Origin: Sphingobacteriales bacterium
GTDB taxonomy: Bacteria; Bacteroidota; Bacteroidia; Sphingobacteriales; Sphingobacteriaceae
Assembly: GCA_015655115.1 (NCBI GenBank)
Contig: JAATFQ010000209.1
Span: 1-64,000, forward strand
Direction of reading: 5' to 3'
Length of the DNA: 64,000 nucleotides
The position numbers were made by a program, and so were the translations under genes. Shown here piece by piece: positions 1 to 8,151 of the stretch; position 1 is the first letter of the stretch; the number at the start of each line of letters is the position of its first letter. The notes beneath the pieces were generated by a model, which was not told the origin of the DNA, ran no database searches, and worked only from the letters and a program-made list of their open reading frames with translations.

Positions 1-10
1 AAAAGAATAT

Positions 11-511
11 TTAAATCTCAATATCACGCCTAATGCGGAGCACAAAGCCAGTATCGTCTTTAAACTCCGCAGCGATGGTTTCCACTCCATTGTTAAAAAA
101 AGGTCGTTGCTTGTTTGCTATGTATCCTTCTTTTCTCGCATATGGGTTTACAGTGTTGCTTTCTAGAAATTTTAGGATGGTTGTTTTTAATTGATTTCTA
201 CCATCTCTAACCCATCCGTGTTTTGCAGCCCGGTCTTTTAATTCAATAAATATTATTGCATCTTCCGAAGTTAAAACACCATCGCATCTGCTTTCCTGAT
301 CTCCATTAGGGCGTAAAATTTCTATGCAGTGATCGATTGCTGTAAAAACTACTTGTTTTTTATTTTCATTTTTTACTTCCGCAATCCATTTATCTGAATC
401 TTTTTCATCTATATAAGCTGGATTTGTTGCTGGAGCCGGATCATCACAAAGACCAAACGTTTGCTGTTCGGTGGTTCCCTGACAATCTGATTTAAAGAAA
501 TCTATTAGCAT
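11..511 (-). CDS. PD-(D/E)XK nuclease-like protein paired with an ATPase
   Basis: A 166-residue protein I cannot match to a named family. The visible core is nuclease-like: Asp77 in RCDGVL, then a hydrophobic strand ending in Glu90-Leu-Lys92, the D-x(n)-E-x-K pattern of PD-(D/E)XK phosphodiesterases, followed by a helix with Gln107 where that fold often has a conserved Gln. There is no signal peptide or membrane segment, so it should act in the cytoplasm. Its ATG overlaps the 3' end of the ATPase gene upstream by 7 bases, so the two are probably translationally coupled and act as a pair. By analogy with ATPase-plus-nuclease defence pairs such as Septu, I infer that it is the DNA- or RNA-cleaving effector. 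The motif is seen; the activity and substrate are inferred. It could also be a nuclease-fold protein with a non-catalytic role. Confidence 0.6.
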   Translation of the reverse strand: MLIDFFKSDCQGTTEQQTFGLCDDPAPATNPAYIDEKDSDKWIAEVKNENKKQVVFTAIDHCIEILRPNGDQESRCDGVLTSEDAIIFIELKDRAAKHGWVRDGRNQLKTTILKFLESNTVNPYARKEGYIANKQRPFFNNGVETIAAEFKDDTGFVLRIRRDIEI

Positions 512-1758
512 AAGTCTTCTAGTTCCAACAATTTAGCAAATAGTTCGTTTCCTTCTGCCAAGACCTCATTAAGATAGTTTTCATCAGATGGTAATCCCTT
601 GTAATTTCCTAAAATTGCTATCGTACCATCGTCATTCATCTGGTAGACTATTGAAACATCTGGATCAACTGTGGATTTCAAAGGAACGATTTCTTCAAGC
701 TGTGGCTCAAGAGTATCTTTTTTAGATGATTGAATAATTTTACTGAGCACTGCAAAGGCTTTAATGCACAAAGTCAGGTAATTAATAATGTAGGGACTAT
801 GGGTGGTCAATAGTAACCCATTTCCGTCGGTTTCGTTTGCAAATTCTATTAATTTGAATAATATCTTCTTTTGAGAAGTCGGAAATAGGTTTTGTTCAAT
901 TTCTTCGACTATATTCAAGAAGGCATCGTTTTTATACTTGTCAGATAACAGTTTTAGCGCTGTTTCTTTAAAATCTTCAGACAGTCTTGGGTTGTTTACA
1001 ATCTTTTCAATTTCTTCTTTTAGCCGCCTTTGCTCAGCGGTACTCATCTCACTTTTTGAATTGTCCTTTTCCTTACCAAGTGAGGCAGCTAAATTCCTGG
1101 ACACTAAAAATAACGGTACAAATGATTGGAAACCACTTGACGATTCGGACAACCGTACTTTATAATTTTTCCCTACAATTCGACTGATTTTATTGGATTT
1201 ATCATATTCAAGCTTAACATCGCCAATTGGTAGCTGCAAAGAACCAGATAGTTCCTGTAATGATCGCTGCATCTCTTCCCAAAACGTAGACAGCGATTTA
1301 GGTAGCCCTTTAAGCTTATCAGGATAATCAACGGCACTTAAAAAATTCCGCTCAGCCGGAACGTACATTATTTTAGGAACTTTATAATTAGCTTCGGGCA
1401 CGTTTGAAAAAGCAATCGGTGTAACCTCAAATTTGTTGTTCTTAAATTCTAAATGATACACTTCGCCCCTATAAGAGATTTCCGTTTCATCTCTGAAATA
1501 ATTCTTTAAATTCTGATAATTACAATACTCCTTGACAAAGCGATTGTAGCTGGTCATGTAACTTTCCTTGATATCTCCCCGGTATAAGGACTTTTCCAGC
1601 CAGCTTAAGGTAGAAATCAACTTCGTAACACTGCTCTTTCCGGTTCCCTGATTACCTATAAAGATGGTGAACTTTTCAATTTTCATAAACCCATCATTCT
1701 CCCCATCTGCAAGACCGGCATCAATAGGGCCAAAGTTTTTAATTCGTATTGAACGCAT
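505..1758 (-). CDS. ABC/OLD-like AAA ATPase of a putative defence operon
   Basis: A 417-residue ATPase of the AAA_15/SMC-like group. Motifs in order: an N-terminal IKNFGPI strand typical of RecF/OLD/SMC proteins, Walker A GNQGTGKS at residues 35-42, an ABC-signature-like LSESSSGFQS at 203-212, an acidic Walker B region with Glu285/286, and an H-loop TTHSPY with His320. No long coiled-coil insertion is visible, and it is much shorter than true SMC proteins. The next gene overlaps its 3' end and encodes a PD-(D/E)XK-like protein; a small HTH gene lies about 50 bases upstream on the same strand. ATPases of this type serve as sensors or gates in several phage-defence systems (Septu PtuA, retron-associated ATPases, AbiL-type). 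Assignment to the ATPase family is firm; the defence role comes from context. Confidence 0.85.
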   Translation of the reverse strand: MRSIRIKNFGPIDAGLADGENDGFMKIEKFTIFIGNQGTGKSSVTKLISTLSWLEKSLYRGDIKESYMTSYNRFVKEYCNYQNLKNYFRDETEISYRGEVYHLEFKNNKFEVTPIAFSNVPEANYKVPKIMYVPAERNFLSAVDYPDKLKGLPKSLSTFWEEMQRSLQELSGSLQLPIGDVKLEYDKSNKISRIVGKNYKVRLSESSSGFQSFVPLFLVSRNLAASLGKEKDNSKSEMSTAEQRRLKEEIEKIVNNPRLSEDFKETALKLLSDKYKNDAFLNIVEEIEQNLFPTSQKKILFKLIEFANETDGNGLLLTTHSPYIINYLTLCIKAFAVLSKIIQSSKKDTLEPQLEEIVPLKSTVDPDVSIVYQMNDDGTIAILGNYKGLPSDENYLNEVLAEGNELFAKLLELEDLC

Positions 1759-1808
1759 ATATTAGGTTGTCCTGTTACTTATGATCAATTATTCAGTTCA
1801 ATGTATTT

Positions 1809-2174
1809 CTACTTTTTCAATTTACTCTCCTCGTGCAAGGAGACTACCTTTTTTAATACAGCAATGATTTCATCCTTGTCTTTAACTTCCTTTTCTTTAG
1901 TTGCCAACATAGACTGAAGCTCGATAATCTGCTCCTCAAGTTCACTAAACTCTTTGTTAAGGATTTTCTTTAACACATCTTTTTCGATTGAATATTCGAA
2001 TAAATTTACGCCGAGTAATTCCGAGAACTTACCGAGCTTGTAGTTATCTATTTCAGCTCTGGTATAAATACTGAATAGGTTGGATTTACTCATAGTCATA
2101 TAATCAGCCACTTCTTGAGCGCTGTAGTCACTTTTTGAAACTAAGTCCTGTATGATTTTGCCGATGTGAACCAC
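1809..2174 (-). CDS. HTH regulator with C-terminal coiled coil
   Basis: A small protein of about 121 residues from the GTG at 2172-2174, which has a GAGGAAT-like Shine-Dalgarno stretch just upstream. An in-frame GTG at 2225 would add 17 residues with no domain character. The N-terminal half (IGKIIQDL, then YSAQEVADYMTMSKSNLFSIY) reads as an XRE/lambda-repressor-like helix-turn-helix of the kind common in Bacteroidota. The C-terminal 60 residues are highly charged and predicted coiled coil (repeated EEQIIELQ, KEKEVKDKDE), suggesting dimerisation. It precedes the ATPase/nuclease pair on the same strand, so it could repress that operon or be a structural part of the system. The HTH call rests on sequence character, not on a full motif. 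Confidence 0.6.
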   Translation of the reverse strand: MVHIGKIIQDLVSKSDYSAQEVADYMTMSKSNLFSIYTRAEIDNYKLGKFSELLGVNLFEYSIEKDVLKKILNKEFSELEEQIIELQSMLATKEKEVKDKDEIIAVLKKVVSLHEESKLKK

Positions 2175-2502
2175 TACTTCAAAATTCCTCAAAATCCCCC
2201 AAAGAAGATGAATTAAAGGATGCACTTATTTTGTATTGAACTACAATAATTTTATAGTTACCAAGGTATTTCGTAAATTTGTTCTAAGGATCAAACATTT
2301 AACACAAGATACAATAGACCCTTATCGGATGATTAGGCTAGCAGTGATTACTCATTGCTTTATTTTTAATAAATTTGCAGTCTAAGTGTTTAACGCTCTT
2401 GACACAGTTCTTGGTACACTCTCCTTGTTTTGGGGTTCAACGATCAATGTTTCCATAAACACAAATTTAAATAATAATTTCTATAATACCACACCTCAAA
2501 TA

Positions 2503-2631
2503 CTAGTGGTTATCTTTTTTAAGTCTTAAGACTTTCCTTCCGGCTTCTGTAGTCCAATACTTTTGGTTGGGTCTATTGGGAGCTTCCAGGTAGGTCATAG
2601 ATACCCATTTTGAACTCAATAAAAACTCCAT
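2503..2631 (-). CDS. Small winged-helix-like ORF or remnant
   Basis: A 42-codon reading frame, ATG at 2629-2631 and TAG at 2503-2505. It reads MEFLLSSKWVSMTYLEA, then NQKYWTTEAGRKVLRLKK; the latter resembles the wing strand and last helix of small winged-helix proteins (YW-T-E-x-GRKVL). The same frame stays open about 17 codons further upstream, across the end of the preceding gene, without another ATG. It lies directly behind the putative toxin gene on the same strand. It may be a short regulator, the 3' piece of a decayed one, or chance. The protein-like text is seen; function is unknown. Confidence 0.3.
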   Translation of the reverse strand: MEFLLSSKWVSMTYLEAPNRPNQKYWTTEAGRKVLRLKKDNH

Positions 2632-2660
2632 TAAGGTTTCAAAATTTGGTGTGTCCCTTG

Positions 2661-3173
2661 TTATTTTTCTGGATCCTCTGTGTTTAGATCACGCATGACT
2701 TCTTGCATAAATTGCTCATAAAAAGCAGTCACCTGTTCCACATGGGGATGATTGGAATGATAAAATCCTTGTATGTTCAGCTTCAGTGATCCCAGCACCT
2801 TGTAATTATTATAGTCTGGGAGATACCTTTCAAAAAAGGTTCCGTATGCAGAATAACGCTTGTTATCCTCCTGGTATTCGCCTATGTCATTGGATGCATT
2901 GTAGAAAAGAGCGTAGTAATTGTCCCCTTTTACCAGATTAAAAACGTGAAGGCATGCCAGAAAGATATGCAAAACATGAATTCCAGAGTAATTGAACCGG
3001 AGTTTGTATTTGTTTTTATCTGAGCCGGCGCCGTCGGTATGGAAACATATGACGCATATATTACCCGCATAAATATCCGCGATAATAATTGTCCTGACTT
3101 TGGGTTTGGTAAAGGTGAATGCGTATTTTTTTCTGACAATAAAAATGTCTCCATCTTGTTTGGGGACATTCAT
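2661..3173 (-). CDS. Unknown protein, putative toxin of a Panacea pair
   Basis: Unrecognised protein of about 170 residues from the ATG at 3171-3173 (MNVPKQDGDIF); a TTG at 3206 would add 11 residues. The sequence is rich in Tyr and His, with a basic N-terminal segment (IVRKKYAFTFTKPKVRTII), a mid-region hydrophobic strand (IHVLHIFLACLHVFNLV) that looks like a buried helix rather than a clear transmembrane segment, and a C-terminus with SNHPHVEQVTAFYEQF. It follows a DUF4065 gene by about 40 bases on the same strand. In toxin-antitoxin pairs neutralised by Panacea (DUF4065) antitoxins, the partner is usually the toxin and is very variable, so I infer a toxin role from position alone. I see no match to the toxin folds I know of in such pairs. 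Confidence 0.55.
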   Translation of the reverse strand: MNVPKQDGDIFIVRKKYAFTFTKPKVRTIIIADIYAGNICVICFHTDGAGSDKNKYKLRFNYSGIHVLHIFLACLHVFNLVKGDNYYALFYNASNDIGEYQEDNKRYSAYGTFFERYLPDYNNYKVLGSLKLNIQGFYHSNHPHVEQVTAFYEQFMQEVMRDLNTEDPEK

Positions 3174-3212
3174 TATAAATTTCACTTTGGTGCTAAAATC
3201 CAACAAAAAAAA

Positions 3213-3725
3213 CTAAGAGTTAAATTGACCTAACGACTGCAATTTTTCTGCAACCGGTATTTTTCCTAAGCTGGTGCACTGATATTCTTTGGTGGTATCT
3301 GCATTGATCAGTACAGATGCATTACCAGGCTGATTCGACAATAAACCAAGTCTGCTCCTCCTCCAGGGGCCTTCCTGGTGGGTTAAATCAACCAGATCTG
3401 CGCCTGATAAATGGCCATAAGCACTCCAGATTTCTGCAAGCAGTTGGTTGGTGTGATCATCCAGATTGTCTTTCAGGTCATAAAAGTGATTATTGATAGG
3501 AATCATATCACTTCTTCTCATAAACCTGAATCGGTGCCATATTTCTGGGACCACTGGTCCGTATATCCACCCTTTGATGTCATCCTGGAACAAACACTTA
3601 CCATTCCTTACGAATGACCAGGTTTGTGAATAATACAACAGCTTTTGCAATTTCAATGGGGAGACACCTTTTTTAATGAAAAAAGGGGCTATGTCCTTTG
3701 CTGAATATTGAATGCACATGTTCAT
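3213..3725 (-). CDS. Panacea/DUF4065 (SocA-like) antitoxin-type protein
   Basis: A DUF4065 (Panacea, SocA/GepA-like) protein. Hallmarks are the N-terminal helix KDIAPFFIKKG, the SPLKLQKLLYYSQTW signature, then FQDDIKGWIYGPVVPEIW, and late in the protein LSGADLVDLTHQEGPW. This fold acts as the antitoxin or chaperone in many toxin-antitoxin pairs and was first seen in SocA, the proteolytic adaptor that antagonises SocB. The start is chosen at ATG 3723-3725; ATG 3719 and ATG 3764 are alternatives, and a TTG at 3803 looks too far upstream. The following gene, about 40 bases downstream on the same strand, is the candidate toxin. Family assignment is confident; neutralisation of that neighbour is inferred. 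Confidence 0.8.
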   Translation of the reverse strand: MNMCIQYSAKDIAPFFIKKGVSPLKLQKLLYYSQTWSFVRNGKCLFQDDIKGWIYGPVVPEIWHRFRFMRRSDMIPINNHFYDLKDNLDDHTNQLLAEIWSAYGHLSGADLVDLTHQEGPWRRSRLGLLSNQPGNASVLINADTTKEYQCTSLGKIPVAEKLQSLGQFNS

Positions 3726-3803
3726 GGGTCGATGTTTCTTTTCAAACAAAACAAGCCTTAACATTTTATGTTTCGGCCGGTTGGTACATATTTGAGTATC
3801 CAA

Positions 3804-4317
3804 AGATATACCAAATTGTTAACATTTGTACATACAATCAAAGCGGCCCGCTACTGGCGGGAGTATTTGTGCGCACAAAATGGATAAGGATCGTGAGCTA
3901 AGCTACAGTATAGGGTTTGTGCATCAAGTGTATAACATAAGTATCCTAAAAGAAGCAAATGGGGCGCATTTAAGGCGCGCTGCTTGAATAACTCAGCTAA
4001 GAGTAAACTAGCGGTAGGATAAAGTTTTTTTTACAACTCTGATCCGTATTTACCGCTTTTTGTTTTTTGACCAGGCAGTTTTTGGATGTCAAAGTTAGCT
4101 TGCAATCTAAATGTATTATTTGTGTTACACAAACATTGGTTCTGTTATTCCGGCACATTTTGGCTCTATATCAGACATAATGCCCTCTGTTACTATTGTT
4201 GTTATATGAGTTTGGTGCCTTTTTTTTATTAAGTTAAATATTATTCTATCTAATTTAAATATAGAACAATAATTCCTATTGATGAAATAAGTTAAAGCAT
4301 TCTCACGGTCGAATGAT
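3804..4317. other. Intergenic stretch without a recognisable gene
   Basis: AT-rich DNA between the Panacea pair and a decayed mobilization-gene fragment. No open frame here reads like a protein. It holds a short perfect inverted repeat at 4119-4133 (TTTGTGT-T-ACACAAA), operator-like in size, and several T runs. I see no tRNA or obvious attachment site. It is probably a boundary or scar region of an accessory island. Confidence 0.5.
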
Positions 4318-4493
4318 ATGGAGGATTTGCCCGATGAAAAACCGCATCAATTATTCGACTTCTTAAATACTGAAAACACGAAGACGGTTTGATTGAGGCA
4401 TTGGGCGGTTTGCTTCCCGAAGCACAGGGAGAAGATTACGAGGAACAGGATTTTGCTAACAAAATGAAGAAGAAAAGACAAAGGCAAAAATGA
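4318..4493 (+). pseudogene. Remnant of a mobilization/relaxase C-terminus
   Basis: Two consecutive frames give protein-like text. The first, from ATG 4318, reads MEDLPDEKPHQLFDFLN and stops at about 4395. The second, open from about 4374, reads EALGGLLPEAQGEDYEEQDF then a lysine/arginine-rich end (NKMKKKRQRQK) and stops at 4493. The acidic EDYEEQ followed by a terminal basic tail is how many Bacteroidota relaxase/mobilization proteins of conjugative elements end, so I read this as the degraded 3' end of such a gene with a frameshift near 4380. Nothing of the catalytic N-terminus remains upstream. The match is by eye and could be to another basic-tailed protein. Confidence 0.4.
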
Positions 4494-4696
4494 CAATGAA
4501 TGAATATCAAGTTGTTACCTGAATGTCATATATTTAAAGTTTAAGCACACTAATGATTTTAAAAATCTGTGGTGTGCTTCGTACAATTCACGATTTAAGG
4601 ACGCGTTTTTCATTTACCAGCGCATAGTCATAACAAATTAACTATGGCGGTGAACAATTAATCGCTCGGCACAGCACGGATAGTTGTAAAGCCTGT

Positions 4697-6784
4697 TCAA
4701 GGGAGTTCTACGTAAAATGTCGTACCAGTCCCGGATCTGCTTATGAACCAGATGCGGCCTCCGTGAGCTTCTACTATTTGTTTTGAAATTCCAAGCCCAA
4801 GACCATACGTTTCTTCTCCGTTCGTACCTCGCCGGCGTACTTCTTCAGTACCATTAAAGATTTTATCCTGAAGCTCATCAGGTATTCCAATACCTGAATC
4901 TTCCACCGATATAAGTTTTTTTTGAGCTTGTTTGTCGAGTTTTACAATTATATTTGAACCTGGTTTACTAAATTTGATAGCATTACCAATAAGGTTACTA
5001 GCCACCCGCCATATTTGTTCTGCATTGACTTCCGCCAGGACTTGTCTGCCGTTCAATTCAATTCGCAGGTGCTTTTCAACCGCCTTTAAGTTGAGCTGCT
5101 CAATACAAAAATGTAGGATCTGGTAGAGGTCTTCCTGCTGCTTTTTAAAATCGTGTTCATCTTCCTTTTTTCTTAGCAGAGAGCTGACTAAGTCAAGAGC
5201 TTCAGAAGATGATCTTTTTACCATTTCGAATAAATGGATATCTTTCCGAGTATACAGATCGCTTTTTTTCAAAAGAAGGGAAGCTATCATGTGAACGGCA
5301 CCAATTGGGTTCCTCAGGTCATGTGCCACTATTCTAAATAGGCGTTCATTTTCATCCTGGCTTTGCTGCAGGACGCGTAGTGTTTGACTGAATTGCTCAT
5401 TTTGTTTATTTATTTGTTTATTTAACAAACTTAACTCTTTCACATTTTTTCTCGAACGTTTCAGATTGAACCAAACGATTACCAAAATGCTGACTATCAT
5501 AAATGAAGTAATGATAGATGCAAGCAGGAAGAGTGTCTTTAACTGATCATTTTTTTTTACCAGATCCAGCTTCATTGACTGTGCAGCCTCTCTAAATCCT
5601 GCATCTACATCGCTGCCCCTCATTAGTCTGTCCGCTTTCGACACAGAATCTTTAAGCCTGTCTATTTCGGAGAGATATACGAAAGCATGTTGAAAGTCCT
5701 TTTTATTTTCAAAATATCTTGCCTTTAAGGCTAGCATGTTCAAGCGTATCTTGTGGGTATATAAATTTGTGCCTTCGCTTTTTGTAATATATGTTTCCAA
5801 TATGTGTATAAATGTTTCGGCCTCCGGTAAACGGCCCGTTCGTATGTATATTTCACACAGCTTTATTTTAGCTGTAAAGGCATCCTCCTTTGCATGACCG
5901 TCCCGATCATTTAAAGCGATACTCTTTTTTAAATTTTCTTCCGCCTTTTCATATTGGCCTATCGCGCCGAGCTGGCCACCTAAATTGCCATAAAATACAC
6001 CTAGTGCTGATTCTATATAATTTTTTCTGTCCGGATAGACATCGATTTTACTTTGAATGAACTGAAGTCCTTTTGTGTAGTAGTAAATCGCACTGTCAGG
6101 ACGTGCTGCCTTTTCGTAACTGAGTGCAATATTATTATAAATCGATTGTGGAAGTATAAATCTTGTTTCAAAGCTGGCAAAGGTGCCGCAACTATTGTTT
6201 TCGATTAGAGCCGCCCTGAAATAGCCAATCGCATTCAGATAGTCCTGCTGTAAATACCGGATTAAGCCCAGACGATTGGTGAACGGACTTAAGTTACATT
6301 TATCCAAATTCTTAATAGCAAATTCACGGCCTAGTAAATAATGTCGAAAGGCTTCGTTGTATTTATTTTTTGCCCTTAAAACATCCGCTCTGGCAAACAT
6401 ACTTTCTGCAAATTCTGCCTTCGCTTCCTTCTTAACTCCCTTCAACACCGAGAACATACTATCGGTATACAATTCAGCTTTATCTGGTCTAATCACATAA
6501 TTTAAATAGTAATTTTTCAGGAAGCGATACCGTTTCCATTTATCAATAGGTCCGGCACTTTTAAATTGCGTATATGAGGAATCGAGGTAATGTAATGCCC
6601 TTTTGATTTGACCAGAGTTGAGAAAGGCATCGGTAACAAGTAAAATCTTATCTGCTCTTATTTCATTGTCTTTGACATCTGACGGCTTACTTGTGCACCC
6701 TGACAACATTGTGAATATAACTAACAAGACATAGCTAATGCACATACTGACATTGAATGAAGATGAAAATTCATTATGTTTCAT
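4697..6784 (-). CDS. TPR-containing sensor histidine kinase
   Basis: A 695-residue lipoprotein-like sensor kinase. Order: signal peptide with lipobox LSGC (Cys30), a region of TPR-like helical repeats at about 45-380 (pairs such as AIGYFRAALIENN and AEENLKKSIALND), one transmembrane helix at about 417-439, a short coiled coil, and a HisKA H-box with phosphoacceptor His488 in VAHDLRNPIGAV. The HATPase_c domain follows with N-box NLIGNAIKFS at 597-606, G1 box EDSGIGIP near 628-635 and a GLGLGISKQI G2 box. TPR sensors of this architecture are common in Bacteroidota, where they sense periplasmic or envelope state. No response regulator is adjacent; the gene stands alone on the minus strand. A lipobox together with a later transmembrane helix is unusual; the first may simply be a signal anchor. 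Confidence 0.9.
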   Translation of the reverse strand: MKHNEFSSSFNVSMCISYVLLVIFTMLSGCTSKPSDVKDNEIRADKILLVTDAFLNSGQIKRALHYLDSSYTQFKSAGPIDKWKRYRFLKNYYLNYVIRPDKAELYTDSMFSVLKGVKKEAKAEFAESMFARADVLRAKNKYNEAFRHYLLGREFAIKNLDKCNLSPFTNRLGLIRYLQQDYLNAIGYFRAALIENNSCGTFASFETRFILPQSIYNNIALSYEKAARPDSAIYYYTKGLQFIQSKIDVYPDRKNYIESALGVFYGNLGGQLGAIGQYEKAEENLKKSIALNDRDGHAKEDAFTAKIKLCEIYIRTGRLPEAETFIHILETYITKSEGTNLYTHKIRLNMLALKARYFENKKDFQHAFVYLSEIDRLKDSVSKADRLMRGSDVDAGFREAAQSMKLDLVKKNDQLKTLFLLASIITSFMIVSILVIVWFNLKRSRKNVKELSLLNKQINKQNEQFSQTLRVLQQSQDENERLFRIVAHDLRNPIGAVHMIASLLLKKSDLYTRKDIHLFEMVKRSSSEALDLVSSLLRKKEDEHDFKKQQEDLYQILHFCIEQLNLKAVEKHLRIELNGRQVLAEVNAEQIWRVASNLIGNAIKFSKPGSNIIVKLDKQAQKKLISVEDSGIGIPDELQDKIFNGTEEVRRRGTNGEETYGLGLGISKQIVEAHGGRIWFISRSGTGTTFYVELP

Positions 6785-6924
6785 AAGCCGTAAGTTTAAG
6801 TCGGGTGATATAATATTATACTTGTTTTATCTAAAATAGTATTGATTAGGTAAAATAACTATTTTTATTTAATATCCAATTAGGTTAGTGATTATAAAGC
6901 AATTAATACCTTTAATTTAAAGAA

Positions 6925-7290
6925 CTAAATTGTGGAACTATGTCCAGCAAATATTTCAAACTGCACGAACACTTTAACCTCAAGTGGTTTTCTTTTCAGG
7001 AGTCCGGTAAATCCGGACTCTGGAGAAGTGCTGTAATGGTTAAGCAATATTTCCCTGGCCTTACCAGAAGCAACATCAATGATGACAGGGGAGTAGTGCT
7101 CTCCGAAGCCCGAATTGGCAATTTAGACTGTGCCCTTTTCACATGAAAAAGGTCTACACGCAGATCATTGTAATGGGAGTCGTCAGACAAGACTGGTTTT
7201 GGGATGACCAGCGTATGCAGAATCTTTCTGGTGCTGCAATCTATTGCCACAATTTTGGCCGCACCTTATTGCAGCCGTTTTTACCTGATA
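6925..7290 (-). pseudogene. Decayed major royal jelly/yellow-family protein
   Basis: On the minus strand two frames together reproduce the C-terminal part of an MRJP/yellow-family beta-propeller protein. The first reads GAAKIVAIDCSTRKILHTLV, then VLSDDSHYNDLRVDL, the family's YLNDVRVD strand. After a frameshift near 7130 the second reads IANSGFGEHYSPVIIDVASG, matching the family's AYITDSG...LIVVDLKSGKA segment, then runs to a TAG at 6925-6927. The first frame begins just after an in-frame TAA that looks like a mutated Gln codon (RLQ*GAAK). The N-terminal half is missing. At least two lesions and the truncation make a functional product very unlikely. It lies just downstream of an ECF sigma gene on the same strand. 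Confidence 0.65.
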
Positions 7291-7406
7291 CCGTAGAGAT
7301 AGACTCTCCGAATAGTGATAAAACTGTTAGAGCCACTGATAGCCCAACCCCAATTGTACAATAAATGGGAGCTGTTACAGGATAATAATTTCGCCTCTAA
7401 ATTGAT

Positions 7407-7952
7407 TCAGAAAAATTTTCTCAGTTCTTTGATCGCAATCTTTATTCTCATTTTTACAGTGCCAAGTGATATGCCCAATATTTCGGCGGCTTCTACATGC
7501 GTATACCCTGTGAAATATACCATATCCAGGACCTCGAAATATTCTTTTCCGAGTTTCTCCGTAAGCTGGTGTAACCCAATAATATCTGTATTTAAAGTGT
7601 CTGACTTCATCCCATCTAAAACTCCTATATTGGGATCAATGTCATCAGTCCTGTTCCTATCTCTATACTGCTTTGACTTCAATGTATCTATCGCCGTATT
7701 CTTAATTATATTCCTCATCCAGGTAAATAACCTGCCTTTTGCAGGGCAGTAGCTGTCAATACCACCCCATATTTTTATCATACCTTCCTGCAGTACATCT
7801 TCAGCTATATCCTTATCAGGGATTATTTTTATGATTACGCCAAAAAGTGCAGCAGAATAATAGGTGTATAATAATTGAAAACCCATTTCTGATCTATTTT
7901 TAAGGGAATTTGTCAATTCGCTTTCAATGAGGAGTTGTCTTTTCGCACGCAT
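7407..7952 (-). CDS. ECF RNA polymerase sigma factor
   Basis: A 181-residue sigma-70 family ECF factor. Region 2 is visible at about 25-95 (YYSAALFGVI, DIAEDVLQEGMIKIW, GRLFTWMRNIIKNTAID), and region 4 at about 125-180 ends with an HTH (YTHVEAAEILGISLGTVKMRIKIAIKELR). The ATG at 7950-7952 gives the usual length. Unlike the other two ECF genes in this window, it has no FecR or zinc-finger anti-sigma gene beside it. Downstream on the same strand is only the decayed royal-jelly-family gene, so its former operon appears eroded. What controls it cannot be read from the sequence. Confidence 0.9.
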   Translation of the reverse strand: MRAKRQLLIESELTNSLKNRSEMGFQLLYTYYSAALFGVIIKIIPDKDIAEDVLQEGMIKIWGGIDSYCPAKGRLFTWMRNIIKNTAIDTLKSKQYRDRNRTDDIDPNIGVLDGMKSDTLNTDIIGLHQLTEKLGKEYFEVLDMVYFTGYTHVEAAEILGISLGTVKMRIKIAIKELRKFF

Positions 7953-8151
7953 ATTATTCCGGTATTAATTTTATAACAAATTACCTGGCAGATAGTTTCG
8001 GGGCAGTAAGGTAAAATTGTCATAGGAGTTAAGCTATTACCTTTTAGCGCCTGCGTGAAATGGTTTTTAGAAGGTGCCCGGCGGATATCCTTCTAAAATC
8101 AAGCAGGATATTTTTTAAAACGACAATAAGATCCTGTAACAATATTATGCT

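Noticed and set aside
4119-4133. Perfect 7-base inverted repeat TTTGTGT-T-ACACAAA as an operator or attachment site
   Set aside because: It is short, AT-rich and not next to a gene start, so chance is likely; mentioned only within the intergenic entry.
6940-7364. Two plus-strand open frames of about 70 codons
   Set aside because: They lie opposite the royal-jelly-family remnant, whose minus-strand translation matches a known family; the plus-strand text is not protein-like.
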